DNA from: Janthinobacterium saanense
GTDB taxonomy: Bacteria; Pseudomonadota; Gammaproteobacteria; Burkholderiales; Burkholderiaceae_D
NCBI RefSeq assembly: GCF_014200675.1
Contig: NZ_JACHCI010000032.1
Location: 1-49,492 of the forward strand
Direction: 5' to 3'
Length of the DNA: 49,492 nt
Shown: positions 33,045 through 40,156 of the stretch, in pieces
How positions within the stretch are numbered: the first letter of the stretch is position 1
Layout: each line of letters begins with the position of its first letter
Translations under genes and position numbers: made by a program
Notes under the pieces: generated by a model
Databases searched by the model: none
What the model was told of the DNA's origin: nothing
Seen by the model: only the letters and a program-made list of their open reading frames with translations

Positions 33045-34276
33045 GCTTCACAAGCCGTGGAGTCAGCTGTCTGCACTGTCGCCCGTTCCTTGCCAAAGAT
33101 CCAGATGGTCAGTGTGCAGCCGAGAGCGAACAGGCCGCCGAGCACCATCGCGCTGACCACGCCCAGGCGGTCCACCGAAATACCACCGATCAGTGCGCCC
33201 GAAGCCAGCGAGGCTTGCACGATGGCCACGAACAGGGCGCTGCTGCCTTCCATCAGGTGCGGCGCCGCCTTGTACATCCAGGTTTGCACGGCGATCGGCA
33301 TGGCGCCAAAGCCAAAGCCCCAGATGGCCACGATCAGTATGGCGGCGATCTGGTTGCTGCCAAAGCCGGCCAGCGCCAAAGTGGCCAGGCACAGCAGCGC
33401 GCCCGTCAGCGTTAAGGTCAGCCGTTCGCTGCGGCCGGCCGCCCAGCCACCGATGATGTTGCCGATGAAACCGGTTGCGCCATATACCAGCAGCATGGCG
33501 CTGATGGTGCCGGCCGACAGGTGCGAAATCTGTGTCAGGAAGGGGGCGATATAGGTGTAGGCGGCGAACTGGCCCGTAAACAGCATGGCGGTGGCGAGCA
33601 GGCCCAGTCTTGCCCTGCGGATGCCGAAGATCATTGGCAACTGGCGCAGGCGGATGGCTTGCGTGGGCGGCAGCTTGGGCAGCAGGAACAACTGGCCGAT
33701 GAAGACCAGCACGGCGATCGCGCTGGCCGCGCCGAAGGCCACGCGCCAGCCCACCAGTTCGCCGACCAGCGCGCCGGCTGGTACGCCCGCCACCGTGCCC
33801 AGCGAGACGCCGGCAAAGATGATGGACATGGCGCGCGGCGCATGTTGCATCGACACCAGGCGCGGTCCGATGGCCGTGCCGATGGCCCAGAAGCCGCCCA
33901 CGCCCACGCCCAGCATGGCGCGGCCCAGCAGTATCCAGCCAAACGAAGGCGCCAGCGCCACCAGCAAGTTCGATGCCACCAGCAAGGCGGTCAGGGACAG
34001 CAGCACGATGCGCCGGTCCAGGCGGCCCGAGCCAACGGTGACGAAGATGGCGGCAAAGGCGGCGATAATGCCGGGTGTGGTGATCATCAGCCCTGCCTGG
34101 CCCTTGCTGATGGCCAGTTCGGCCGCCATGGAAGGCAGCAGGCCGACCGGCAGGAGTTCGGAGGTGACGAGGGCGAAGGCGCCGATGCCGACCGATAGCA
34201 CGGACAGCCATGGTCCCAGCGCGGTATCGCCATCGCTGGCGGGCGCGGACGTGGATGGGGAAGAGGGTAGTTGCAT
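33041..34276 (-). CDS. MFS transporter, DHA1 (drug:H+ antiporter-1) family
   Basis: The 411-residue protein has 12 hydrophobic helices and the DHA1 pattern, beginning AFALVTSELLPVGLLPSMAAELAISKGQAGLM and with GSGRLDRR in the first cytoplasmic loop. It probably exports a small toxic compound or sugar-like substrate across the inner membrane. The ATG at 34276 is chosen because GGAG lies six bases upstream; a TTG at 34288 is in frame but lacks a site. It is divergent from a TetR regulator, and two operator-like palindromes lie between them. Confidence 0.93.
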   Translation of the reverse strand: MQLPSSPSTSAPASDGDTALGPWLSVLSVGIGAFALVTSELLPVGLLPSMAAELAISKGQAGLMITTPGIIAAFAAIFVTVGSGRLDRRIVLLSLTALLVASNLLVALAPSFGWILLGRAMLGVGVGGFWAIGTAIGPRLVSMQHAPRAMSIIFAGVSLGTVAGVPAGALVGELVGWRVAFGAASAIAVLVFIGQLFLLPKLPPTQAIRLRQLPMIFGIRRARLGLLATAMLFTGQFAAYTYIAPFLTQISHLSAGTISAMLLVYGATGFIGNIIGGWAAGRSERLTLTLTGALLCLATLALAGFGSNQIAAILIVAIWGFGFGAMPIAVQTWMYKAAPHLMEGSSALFVAIVQASLASGALIGGISVDRLGVVSAMVLGGLFALGCTLTIWIFGKERATVQTADSTACEA

Positions 34277-34313
34277 GTGACACTCCAAAGGCAGATAGGT
34301 GGCGATAGTATTT

Positions 34314-34383
34314 TTAACCGGTCGGTATATAATCGGGGAAGGTGCACATCGTTGTCAATTAATTTTTTACCGATCAGTAAAAA
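34314..34383. promoter_or_regulatory. TetR/MFS divergent control region with two operator-like palindromes
   Basis: O1, TTAACCGGTCGGTATA (34314-34329), and O2, TTTTTACCGATCAGTAAAAA (34364-34383, seven-base perfect arms), share the ACCG-N2-(C/A)GGT-like core typical of TetR-family operators. On the minus strand a promoter for the MFS gene is visible between them: TTGACA (34354-34359) and GATTAT (34330-34335), 18 bases apart, with O1 just downstream of its -10 box. O2 lies directly before the regulator's start codon, suggesting autorepression. Confidence 0.65.
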
Positions 34384-34390
34384 ACAAAAT

Positions 34391-35011
34391 ATGAAGCAAG
34401 ATAAAAAAACAGAGACCGTCAAGGCCAAGACAGGTCGGCCACGCACTTTCGATGAAGACGAGGCGCTCGATTGCGCCATGAAAGTGTTTTGGGAAAAAGG
34501 CTATGAAGGCAGCTCGCTGCCTGAATTGACGCGCGCCATGGGCATGAACCGGCCCAGCTTGTATGCCGTGTTCGGCAACAAGGAGCAGCTATTTCACAAG
34601 GCGCTGGAGCGCTACAGCGATACGCGCATGCAGTTTTTCGATGCGGCACTGGAACAGCCGACGGCGCGCCAGGTGGTCGAAGCGATGCTGACCCAGTATG
34701 TCGATGCGCAGACGGCACCCGAAGGCCCGCATGGCTGCATGGGCGTCAATGCAGCGCTCGCTTGCAGCGACGATGCCTTGCCGATCCGCGATGAATTGTT
34801 TGCGCGCCGGCTGCGCGGCGAGATCAAGTTGCGTGAGCGTTTGCAGCGCGCCAGGGAGGAAGGGGATTTGCCGCCCGACTCGTGCCCGGAACAGCAGGCG
34901 CGCTTCGTGGTGACCCTGTCGCAAGGCATGGCCATCCAGGCGGCCGCCGGGGTGTCGCGGGTGCAACTGCACCAGATGGTGGCCTTGTTGCTGCGGAATT
35001 GGCCCTTGTAA
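34391..35011 (+). CDS. TetR/AcrR-family transcriptional regulator
   Basis: The 206-residue regulator has an N-terminal helix-turn-helix (about residues 20-62) ending in the family signature ELTRAMGMNRPSLYAVFGNKEQLF, followed by an all-helical ligand-binding domain. A basic Lys-rich stretch precedes the domain. The ATG at 34391 lacks a strong ribosome site and comes eight bases after O2. It is probably a repressor of the divergent MFS gene and of itself, released by a substrate of the transporter. Confidence 0.93.
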   Translation: MKQDKKTETVKAKTGRPRTFDEDEALDCAMKVFWEKGYEGSSLPELTRAMGMNRPSLYAVFGNKEQLFHKALERYSDTRMQFFDAALEQPTARQVVEAMLTQYVDAQTAPEGPHGCMGVNAALACSDDALPIRDELFARRLRGEIKLRERLQRAREEGDLPPDSCPEQQARFVVTLSQGMAIQAAAGVSRVQLHQMVALLLRNWPL

Positions 35012-35016
35012 GCTGA

Positions 35017-35346
35017 TTAGTCGATGCTGCGTGCCAGGTCGCTGGGCGCCTTGCGCCGCCAGGCGGCCGTCAGGGCCACGGCGAGCATGTCCAGTTCGGC
35101 ATCGGCCAGGCGCACGGTGATGCCTGCCAGGCGTTCGCCCCACCACAATTTTTCGCAGCCGGACGGCGTGATGACGGTGGCGATGTGCGCCGCTTCCGCA
35201 TCGAGCAGCACGTTGATGTGGTCGTCGTCGGGCAGGGTGGCGAAGATCTTGCCACCCACGCGAAAGGCCGGCCGGTCGTGGTGCTCTTCCTCGGTGGTAT
35301 CGGGGAACGACAGGGCCAGATAGCGTAGTTCTTCCAGATCAACCAT
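35017..35346 (-). CDS. MmcQ/YjbR-family protein
   Basis: This 109-residue protein carries the YjbR pattern: LALSFPDTTEEEHHDRPAFRV near the N-terminus, then GGKIFATLPDDD and WWGERLAGITVRLADAELDMLAVALTAAWRRKAP in the C-terminal half. Members adopt a small double-wing DNA-binding-like fold; the function is not established. The start at 35346 gives the family length; the open frame upstream to 35484 has atypical composition. Transcription is convergent with the TetR gene, with a five-base gap. Confidence 0.85.
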   Translation of the reverse strand: MVDLEELRYLALSFPDTTEEEHHDRPAFRVGGKIFATLPDDDHINVLLDAEAAHIATVITPSGCEKLWWGERLAGITVRLADAELDMLAVALTAAWRRKAPSDLARSID

Positions 35347-35803
35347 TTCCTGTTTCTCCCTTGCGGACGTATCGTAGCGTGTATCCATTCTGCCATGCTG
35401 TTTCATTGCGTGGTGCGCCTTGGTGTGAAAAGAAACAGACAGCTTGCGACAGCGGCAGCATTTCCTGTGGTGCGAAAACGACAATCTGCCATGGGGAAAC
35501 AGCCTGCCTACCTAGCTGTAATACTTGCCTCAAGAAAATATTTAATGATAAAAAATAATTTTCTCAAGAACTAATCAGGTTAGAATGGAGTCGTTATTTC
35601 TTTCGACCCGTCAACCGTTTGATCTTGTCCCGGTAACCCGAACCCTTGCCAGGACATGCCGCGCCCCGCGCCGCAGCCCGCTTTTCTGTGGGAGATCATG
35701 CCACCGGCCGCTCATCCTCTTTGACATTGCCAGCGCAGCGCTGACACGCCTCAACATAGCGTGGCTCAGCTGAGGCGCTTCCATGCCCTGATTGGATACC
35801 ATC
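35347..35803. other. Non-coding stretch upstream of the PEP-CTERM gene
   Basis: No convincing gene is visible in these 457 bases; the short open frames have no ribosome sites and no coding-like composition. The part from 35520 to 35590 is strongly AT-rich and has a direct repeat CTCAAGAA (35529-35536 and 35563-35570). A weak promoter candidate, TTTTCT (35559-35564) with TAGAAT (35581-35586) at 16-base spacing, would give the PEP-CTERM gene a leader of about 210 bases. Near 35731-35743 there is a small palindrome, CAGCGCAGCGCTG. Confidence 0.4.
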
Positions 35804-36466
35804 ATGAAATTTTTTTCCCAAGCCGCGCTCTCCCTGATCGCCGTTGCTGCATTTGCGCATGCCAACGCCAGCACCATTTTGCTTTCCACCGGCTTTTCGG
35901 AAGCCGGCGCGCAAGCTAGCGCCGCCGCCTATCAGGAGGTAGTCGATGCCGCCATCGCTGCACCTGGCAAGGGCGACGGCACGACCATGATTAGCAGCTA
36001 CGATAACGTCAAGAATAGCAAGGTGTCCGGCAGCGGCGCCAATGTGGCGTTCAAGTCGAGCATCAATTTTGGCGTCAGCGCGGCCCAGGCGGGCATCTGG
36101 AATTTCCGTGCCGGCCTGGACTTTGCCAAGGGTGGCGCCCTGTTCCTCGACGGCGTGGCGCTGGACTTCAAGTCCAGCGATATGGTGTGGGGTCGCAGCT
36201 ATGCCGATGCCAGCCAGTATCTCAGCGCTTCTATCCACCTGGCGCCAGGCAACCATGTCTTGAGCATTTATGGCGTGGAAGGCTGTTGCGATGGCAGCCA
36301 GCAAGTGCAGTTCCAGTACGGAAAAGGTAACTTCACCAGTTTCGGCTCATCCGATGGCCTGGTGTCCATCGTGCCGGAACCATCGACCTACGCCATGCTG
36401 CTGATCGGCCTGGGCTTGCTGGGTTTTACGGCACGCCGCACCCGTTCGGTCCAGTTCAAGGTCTGA
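35804..36466 (+). CDS. PEP-CTERM sorting-domain protein with a CC-x-G motif
   Basis: The 220-residue protein has a signal peptide (MKFFSQAALSLIAVAAFAHANA) and a C-terminal PEP-CTERM tripartite signal: VPEPSTYAMLLIGLGLLGFTARRTR, seen as VPEPST, a hydrophobic helix and a basic end. The central part resembles the small PEP-CTERM families with a CC-x-G motif (YGVEGCCDGSQQVQF). It should be exported and processed by an exosortase, which is not in this window. The ATG at 35804 is chosen over a TTG at 35792. There is no strong ribosome site. A strong terminator follows. Confidence 0.9.
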   Translation: MKFFSQAALSLIAVAAFAHANASTILLSTGFSEAGAQASAAAYQEVVDAAIAAPGKGDGTTMISSYDNVKNSKVSGSGANVAFKSSINFGVSAAQAGIWNFRAGLDFAKGGALFLDGVALDFKSSDMVWGRSYADASQYLSASIHLAPGNHVLSIYGVEGCCDGSQQVQFQYGKGNFTSFGSSDGLVSIVPEPSTYAMLLIGLGLLGFTARRTRSVQFKV

Positions 36467-36487
36467 GCGCCACCGCACCAGATTGAC

Positions 36488-36525
36488 AAAGCCCGCGCAT
36501 GCAGCAATGCATGCGCGGGCTTTTT
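36488..36525 (+). terminator. Intrinsic terminator of the PEP-CTERM gene
   Basis: AAAGCCCGCGCATGCA (36488-36503) pairs perfectly over 16 bases with 36508-36523 around a GCAA loop and ends in a T-run (36521-36525). It lies 21 bases after the stop codon. The symmetric ends would let it work on both strands. Confidence 0.93.
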
Positions 36526-36690
36526 GCTGCCTGGCCAATGCGGAAAGTAGGCGCAGAAATCAGCTGTAGTTTGCGGATAATCGCATCGGATTTACGGCCG
36601 GGGATTAGCATCGCTGGAGTACAAGCACATGTGCTCCGCCAGCTCAGCTTATTGTCTTTTTGCATTCATTTCGAGACGGCGGCGGTGGTT

Positions 36691-36737
36691 TACGAATATT
36701 TTCGTAAAAATCCAAACATAATACGAGGATCGTCGTA
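36691..36737 (+). promoter_or_regulatory. Control region of the toxin-antitoxin-like pair: twin palindromic operators
   Basis: Two palindromes of the same design, TACGA-N6-TCGTA, occupy 36691-36706 and 36722-36737. The longer perfect arms are TTTACGAA/TTCGTAAA (36689-36708) and ATACGA/TCGTAT (36721-36738). Their centres are 31 bases apart, about three helical turns, so a regulator would bind the same face of the DNA. A -10-like CATAAT (36717-36722) lies between them and a perfect TATAAT (36736-36741) overlaps the start codon. The second palindrome also covers the GAGGA ribosome site. This is the usual layout of autoregulated toxin-antitoxin operons. Confidence 0.7.
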
Positions 36738-36739
36738 TA

Positions 36740-37036
36740 ATGGAAACTCGAATAGGCTATAAATACGCAAGACAGAAAGTGTTACAGGCCCTGAGCCTGC
36801 GCGCCTACTCTCACGAAGTCCGTCATGCTATCGACGTCAAGAATCTTTTGCATAGCGGTCACGTTACTCCGGAGGAAGTGATTAGCTTGATTGAATCGAG
36901 TTCGGGAGCGGACTATTCAAGCAGCATGCATCACGTCGTGCAAAGTGTCGAGGTGCACGTCATCCGATGCAGTAAGTGGTATATCAAGTTTTATTTTGTT
37001 GATCCGGACACGGTTTTTATCAGCGTACATCAGTGA
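36740..37036 (+). CDS. Putative toxin, distantly MqsR-like (98 aa)
   Basis: The protein is 98 residues long, the same length as E. coli MqsR, a RelE-fold mRNA endonuclease. The C-terminal half follows the MqsR pattern: V-I-x-L, a D-(F/Y)-x-x-S-M segment (here DYSSSMHH at 58-65), a short helix-strand, then Y-x-K and a closing hydrophobic strand (YIKFYFV...TVFISVH). By this alignment the tyrosine of the MqsR active site is kept (Y81), but the lysine of DFYKSM is serine here, so catalysis, if any, may differ. The N-terminal half has no clear match. GAGGA lies ten bases upstream of the ATG. The gene after it looks like a zinc-binding antitoxin. The toxin role is an inference. Confidence 0.6.
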   Translation: METRIGYKYARQKVLQALSLRAYSHEVRHAIDVKNLLHSGHVTPEEVISLIESSSGADYSSSMHHVVQSVEVHVIRCSKWYIKFYFVDPDTVFISVHQ

Positions 37037-37043
37037 GGAAATC

Positions 37044-37658
37044 ATGAAACTTTTGCAGACAGGCGACAAGAGCCAAGCGATTTGCTATGACTGCAAGGCG
37101 CTGGTCACTACCACTTATCAGCGCAGGGACGTGCCTTTCAGCGATGGCGTGGGTATCGCGAAAGATATCCTGGCAGGGGTTTGCGATCTCTGTGACCGTG
37201 TCGTGTCTACGCCTGCGCAATCGACGCCCGCAATCAAGGCCAGTCGTGACAAGGCCATGGTGCCGGTCGAAGCACAGTTGCCGGCGATTTACATGGATGC
37301 CCTGGATTTGGCTTGCTACCGTGTTGATTCATCCGTGAGTCCGGATTTCAGGAAGCGCTTGTTGATGTATTACGTCAGCAAGTCCAGCAAAAGCGCAGCC
37401 TGGTCTGCGCGGCTGGTGGCAGCCTTGAAGAAAAAAACCGAGTTCGAGGTGCTGGCGGAGCCTGCGCGCAAGCGACTGTCCATCAAGGTGACGCAAGCGA
37501 TGGCCGATGAAATCGCCGCTCTGATGAAAACTACCAGCTTGAACAAAACTGACCTGATGAAATCAATCGTGTTGCAAATCAACGAGGATATTATCAAGCC
37601 GAAGGTCCCCAGGTATTTCGAGGAGCTTCAGACTTTGGCACTGGTTGCCAACTGTTAG
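37044..37658 (+). CDS. Putative antitoxin: MqsA-like zinc-binding N-terminus, ribbon-helix-helix-like C-terminus
   Basis: The 204-residue protein starts with two CxxC motifs, C14-YD-C17 and C47-DL-C50, 30 residues apart; MqsA has the same pairs 31 apart. Between them is RRDVPFSDGVGIAKDILAGV, comparable to the MqsA strand region. Residues 60-140 are unlike MqsA. The C-terminal part (143-183) reads KRLSIKVTQAMADEIAALM then a turn and LNKTDLMKSIVLQINEDII, that is strand-helix-turn-helix as in ribbon-helix-helix repressors, not the helix-turn-helix of MqsA. The start follows a GAGGAAATC site and is seven bases after the toxin stop. The toxin-first order is as in mqsRA. It probably binds the twin operators. 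It ends 27 bases from the convergent FHA gene. Confidence 0.62.
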   Translation: MKLLQTGDKSQAICYDCKALVTTTYQRRDVPFSDGVGIAKDILAGVCDLCDRVVSTPAQSTPAIKASRDKAMVPVEAQLPAIYMDALDLACYRVDSSVSPDFRKRLLMYYVSKSSKSAAWSARLVAALKKKTEFEVLAEPARKRLSIKVTQAMADEIAALMKTTSLNKTDLMKSIVLQINEDIIKPKVPRYFEELQTLALVANC

Positions 37659-37685
37659 TTTTCCGGCACCTTGGCGGCACGCGTA

Positions 37686-38702
37686 TCAGCCGTCGCTGCC
37701 GCTATCGCCACCATCGCCGCCGTCGTCGTCACCATCCTCATCGTCATCGGCACCCTTGCCGCCTTTGCCCCGTTCGGCATCGACGCCCTTCTTGAGCGCG
37801 GCGCCCTCCTTGAAGAACGATTCCGTCGTATGGTCGGGCGCCAGACGCAGTACCGGCGGCGGCAGGTCCGACATATACAGCTCGTCAGCCAGGCGGCCAT
37901 TCAGTTGCAGATTGCTCAGCAGGACCAGCGCCGAGCCCAGGATGGCCAGCACCACGCTGGTGACGGCGAAGCGGCGCGGATGCTGCGGCTTGATCGTGCA
38001 CAGGTGGAAATAGATCATGCAGCAGACGATGACGATGAACATATGCCGGCCGTAGCGCGTCAGTGATTCCAGCGACAGCGAGTAGGCAACCATATTGCTG
38101 GCCAGCTCCCACACTTCCATCGCCACCAGGCCGCAGCCGATGATGAACAAATGGCGGCCGAAGCGGGCCACCTGGCCGAACAGGCGGTTGGCCACGGCCC
38201 AGATCGAGGCCCACACCAGGCCGGCAGCCAGCGCATAGGTCAGGATTTGCAGATAGGAAATCGGGTCGAAACTTTCGACGTCGCTCAGCCAGTTGCTGAA
38301 GATGGCCGATAGGCCGATCATGACCAGGCCCGTCAGCGCGGGCTTGGTGCCTTCCCAGCCATGCATGGTGGTGTCGCTTTGCTCGGGCGCGACCGGATGG
38401 TCGGCGGCGCGCACGCGCAGCAGGGTATGGCCCAGGCGCACGATGCTGTTGCCCGTCAGGGCTATTTGCAACTGGCGCTTGCCCTGGTGGATCATGCCGT
38501 TATGGCTGCCCAGGTCGCGCAGCAGCAAGCCGCCTTGGCCATCGTCCTCGATGATGGCGTGCTCGGCCGCCGTGTGGGCGTCGTCGAGGATAAAGTCGTT
38601 GTCATAGCCGCGTCCTAAGCGGATCGGCAAGGTGGCGATGCGCTGGCGCTGCTGCACTTCGCCATTGGCGGCCACAATTTCAATGAAGTAGGGGGCGCGC
38701 AT
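37686..38702 (-). CDS. FHA-domain membrane protein with acidic tail
   Basis: The 338-residue protein has an N-terminal forkhead-associated domain (about residues 25-97) with the phosphopeptide-binding hallmarks GRGYDNDF (G30, R31), an AAEH element (H48) and GSHNG (N68). Five hydrophobic helices follow between about 120 and 275, then a C-terminal tail of Gly and Asp (last 30 residues) with an acidic run. FHA domains bind phosphothreonine, so a Ser/Thr kinase partner is expected but none is in the window. The ATG overlaps the protease stop by three bases (AATAATG), so it is translationally coupled to the secreted protease. The role is unknown. Confidence 0.88.
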   Translation of the reverse strand: MRAPYFIEIVAANGEVQQRQRIATLPIRLGRGYDNDFILDDAHTAAEHAIIEDDGQGGLLLRDLGSHNGMIHQGKRQLQIALTGNSIVRLGHTLLRVRAADHPVAPEQSDTTMHGWEGTKPALTGLVMIGLSAIFSNWLSDVESFDPISYLQILTYALAAGLVWASIWAVANRLFGQVARFGRHLFIIGCGLVAMEVWELASNMVAYSLSLESLTRYGRHMFIVIVCCMIYFHLCTIKPQHPRRFAVTSVVLAILGSALVLLSNLQLNGRLADELYMSDLPPPVLRLAPDHTTESFFKEGAALKKGVDAERGKGGKGADDDEDGDDDGGDGGDSGSDG

Positions 38703-40081
38703 TATTTGGCTCCCTTGTCACGCGACAATGCTTCGAGGAAGGTGCGCGTGGCGCGCATGCCGTTGTCGTAAGACACGCCACGCACGTCGATGCGGCTTTG
38801 CAGATTCATCAATGGTTCATCGGTGCTGGCGGCCAGCAGGGCGAAATCATACAGGCCGGGAAATTTGCGGTAGGCGCGCACGCACATGACGGCGCGCAGC
38901 GGCAGGCTGGCGTTTTTCACGAAACGTTCGGTGCACTGCGGGCCCGTCAGCTGGGTGCTCTTGTAGCTGCCAAAACTTTCATTCTTGAACGAGGTGCTGG
39001 CCAGTTGCGAAAAGCGCAGGGCGCCCAGTTCGCTGCTGCGCAGGAATTCATGGCGCATCGATACCTGCCCCGTTTGCAGGGCGCCGGAAATATAGATGGC
39101 CGATTCCATGGCGCAGCTGGTGTTGTCGACCGTATAAGGTTTATCGGCTTTCACGTTCGAGCGGCCCCAGCAGCGCATCTGGTCCGATTCGCGCACAGGC
39201 ACGCGGTACGGCCCCATGGCTTTCAGGCTCAAGGGCGTGGCCAGCAAGCGGTCTATCATGACTTCCTGGTGCGCCAGCAATTGCGCCGTGACCAAAGGCT
39301 TGAAGTCTTTCGGTGGCTTGTCCTGGTGGGCGACCTTGTCCAGCAATTGCTGGGCGTAGCGGGCGGGCACCAGAAAGCTCACGAGTTCGCCGTCGAGGCG
39401 CTTGGAGACGTTGATGCCGGCCACGTCGCCGCTGGCGGTGACGCTGGGGCCGCCGCTCATGCCGGCATTGATCGGGCCGGTAAACATCAGCTGGTCATAA
39501 AAGCTGCGCGTGACGACGCCGTTGTAAGCGCCTTCGGAAATGGCAAAACCCAGGTCGAGCGGATTGCCCATCGAATACAGATACTGGCCTTGCGTCAGTT
39601 GCGCCAATTGCGCCGGCATCTTGAAAAAGCCCGTGCCATGGCGGTTGACGCGCAGCACGGCCAGGTCGTGCAGCACATCGACGGCCAGCAATTCCACATT
39701 GCCGCGCTGGCCGCTGGTGTCCACCCATTCGCCCACATAGGTATCCGGGTCGAGCGCGAATTGCGACACCACGTGGTAATTGCTGACCACCAGGTTGCCG
39801 GTGCCTATCAAAAAGCCCGAACCGACCGATGATTGCGTGCGGCCGTTTTTCAGCAGCACGCGTATTTGCAGGATGTCGGCGCGGGCTGCCGTGTACAGCT
39901 TTTGCGCAGCCGATGAGGGCGGCGGCAGGGCGGCGTGGTCAGTCGTAGCGGTAGTCGTGGTGGCAGCCGTGGCCGGGGCTGGCGTGGTGGCGGCCGCTTT
40001 GGCGGCTGTGGTCGCCGGGGCGGCAAAGACGCTGGCGCAGGTCAGGCTGGCCAGCAGCAAGGCAAATTGTGAGTGTTTCAT
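38702..40081 (-). CDS. Secreted trypsin-like serine protease (S1C/DegP-like catalytic domain)
   Basis: The 459-residue protein has a signal peptide (cleavage near VFA, residue 20), an Ala/Thr-rich linker (21-60) and a chymotrypsin-fold protease domain. The catalytic triad is intact: H103 in VVSNYHVV, D139 in VLHDLAVL and S209 in NAGMSGGPS. There is no PDZ domain; instead a C-terminal region of about 200 residues with paired cysteines (RCWG, TSCAM, PQCTE, VMCVR) that I do not recognise. It is probably periplasmic. An AAGGA site precedes the ATG. The downstream FHA membrane gene is coupled to it, and ribA lies 75 bases upstream on the same strand. Confidence 0.9.
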   Translation of the reverse strand: MKHSQFALLLASLTCASVFAAPATTAAKAAATTPAPATAATTTTATTDHAALPPPSSAAQKLYTAARADILQIRVLLKNGRTQSSVGSGFLIGTGNLVVSNYHVVSQFALDPDTYVGEWVDTSGQRGNVELLAVDVLHDLAVLRVNRHGTGFFKMPAQLAQLTQGQYLYSMGNPLDLGFAISEGAYNGVVTRSFYDQLMFTGPINAGMSGGPSVTASGDVAGINVSKRLDGELVSFLVPARYAQQLLDKVAHQDKPPKDFKPLVTAQLLAHQEVMIDRLLATPLSLKAMGPYRVPVRESDQMRCWGRSNVKADKPYTVDNTSCAMESAIYISGALQTGQVSMRHEFLRSSELGALRFSQLASTSFKNESFGSYKSTQLTGPQCTERFVKNASLPLRAVMCVRAYRKFPGLYDFALLAASTDEPLMNLQSRIDVRGVSYDNGMRATRTFLEALSRDKGAK

Positions 40082-40156
40082 GCATCCTTCGAGCGTGAGC
40101 AGGAGCGAAGCCAGGGCGGGCCGGCGTCTGGGGTGATCCAGCAGCCGGCCAGGGCA

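Noticed and set aside
35585..35773. 62-codon open frame upstream of the PEP-CTERM gene
   Set aside because: No ribosome site, poor codon bias and no recognisable features; better read as leader sequence.
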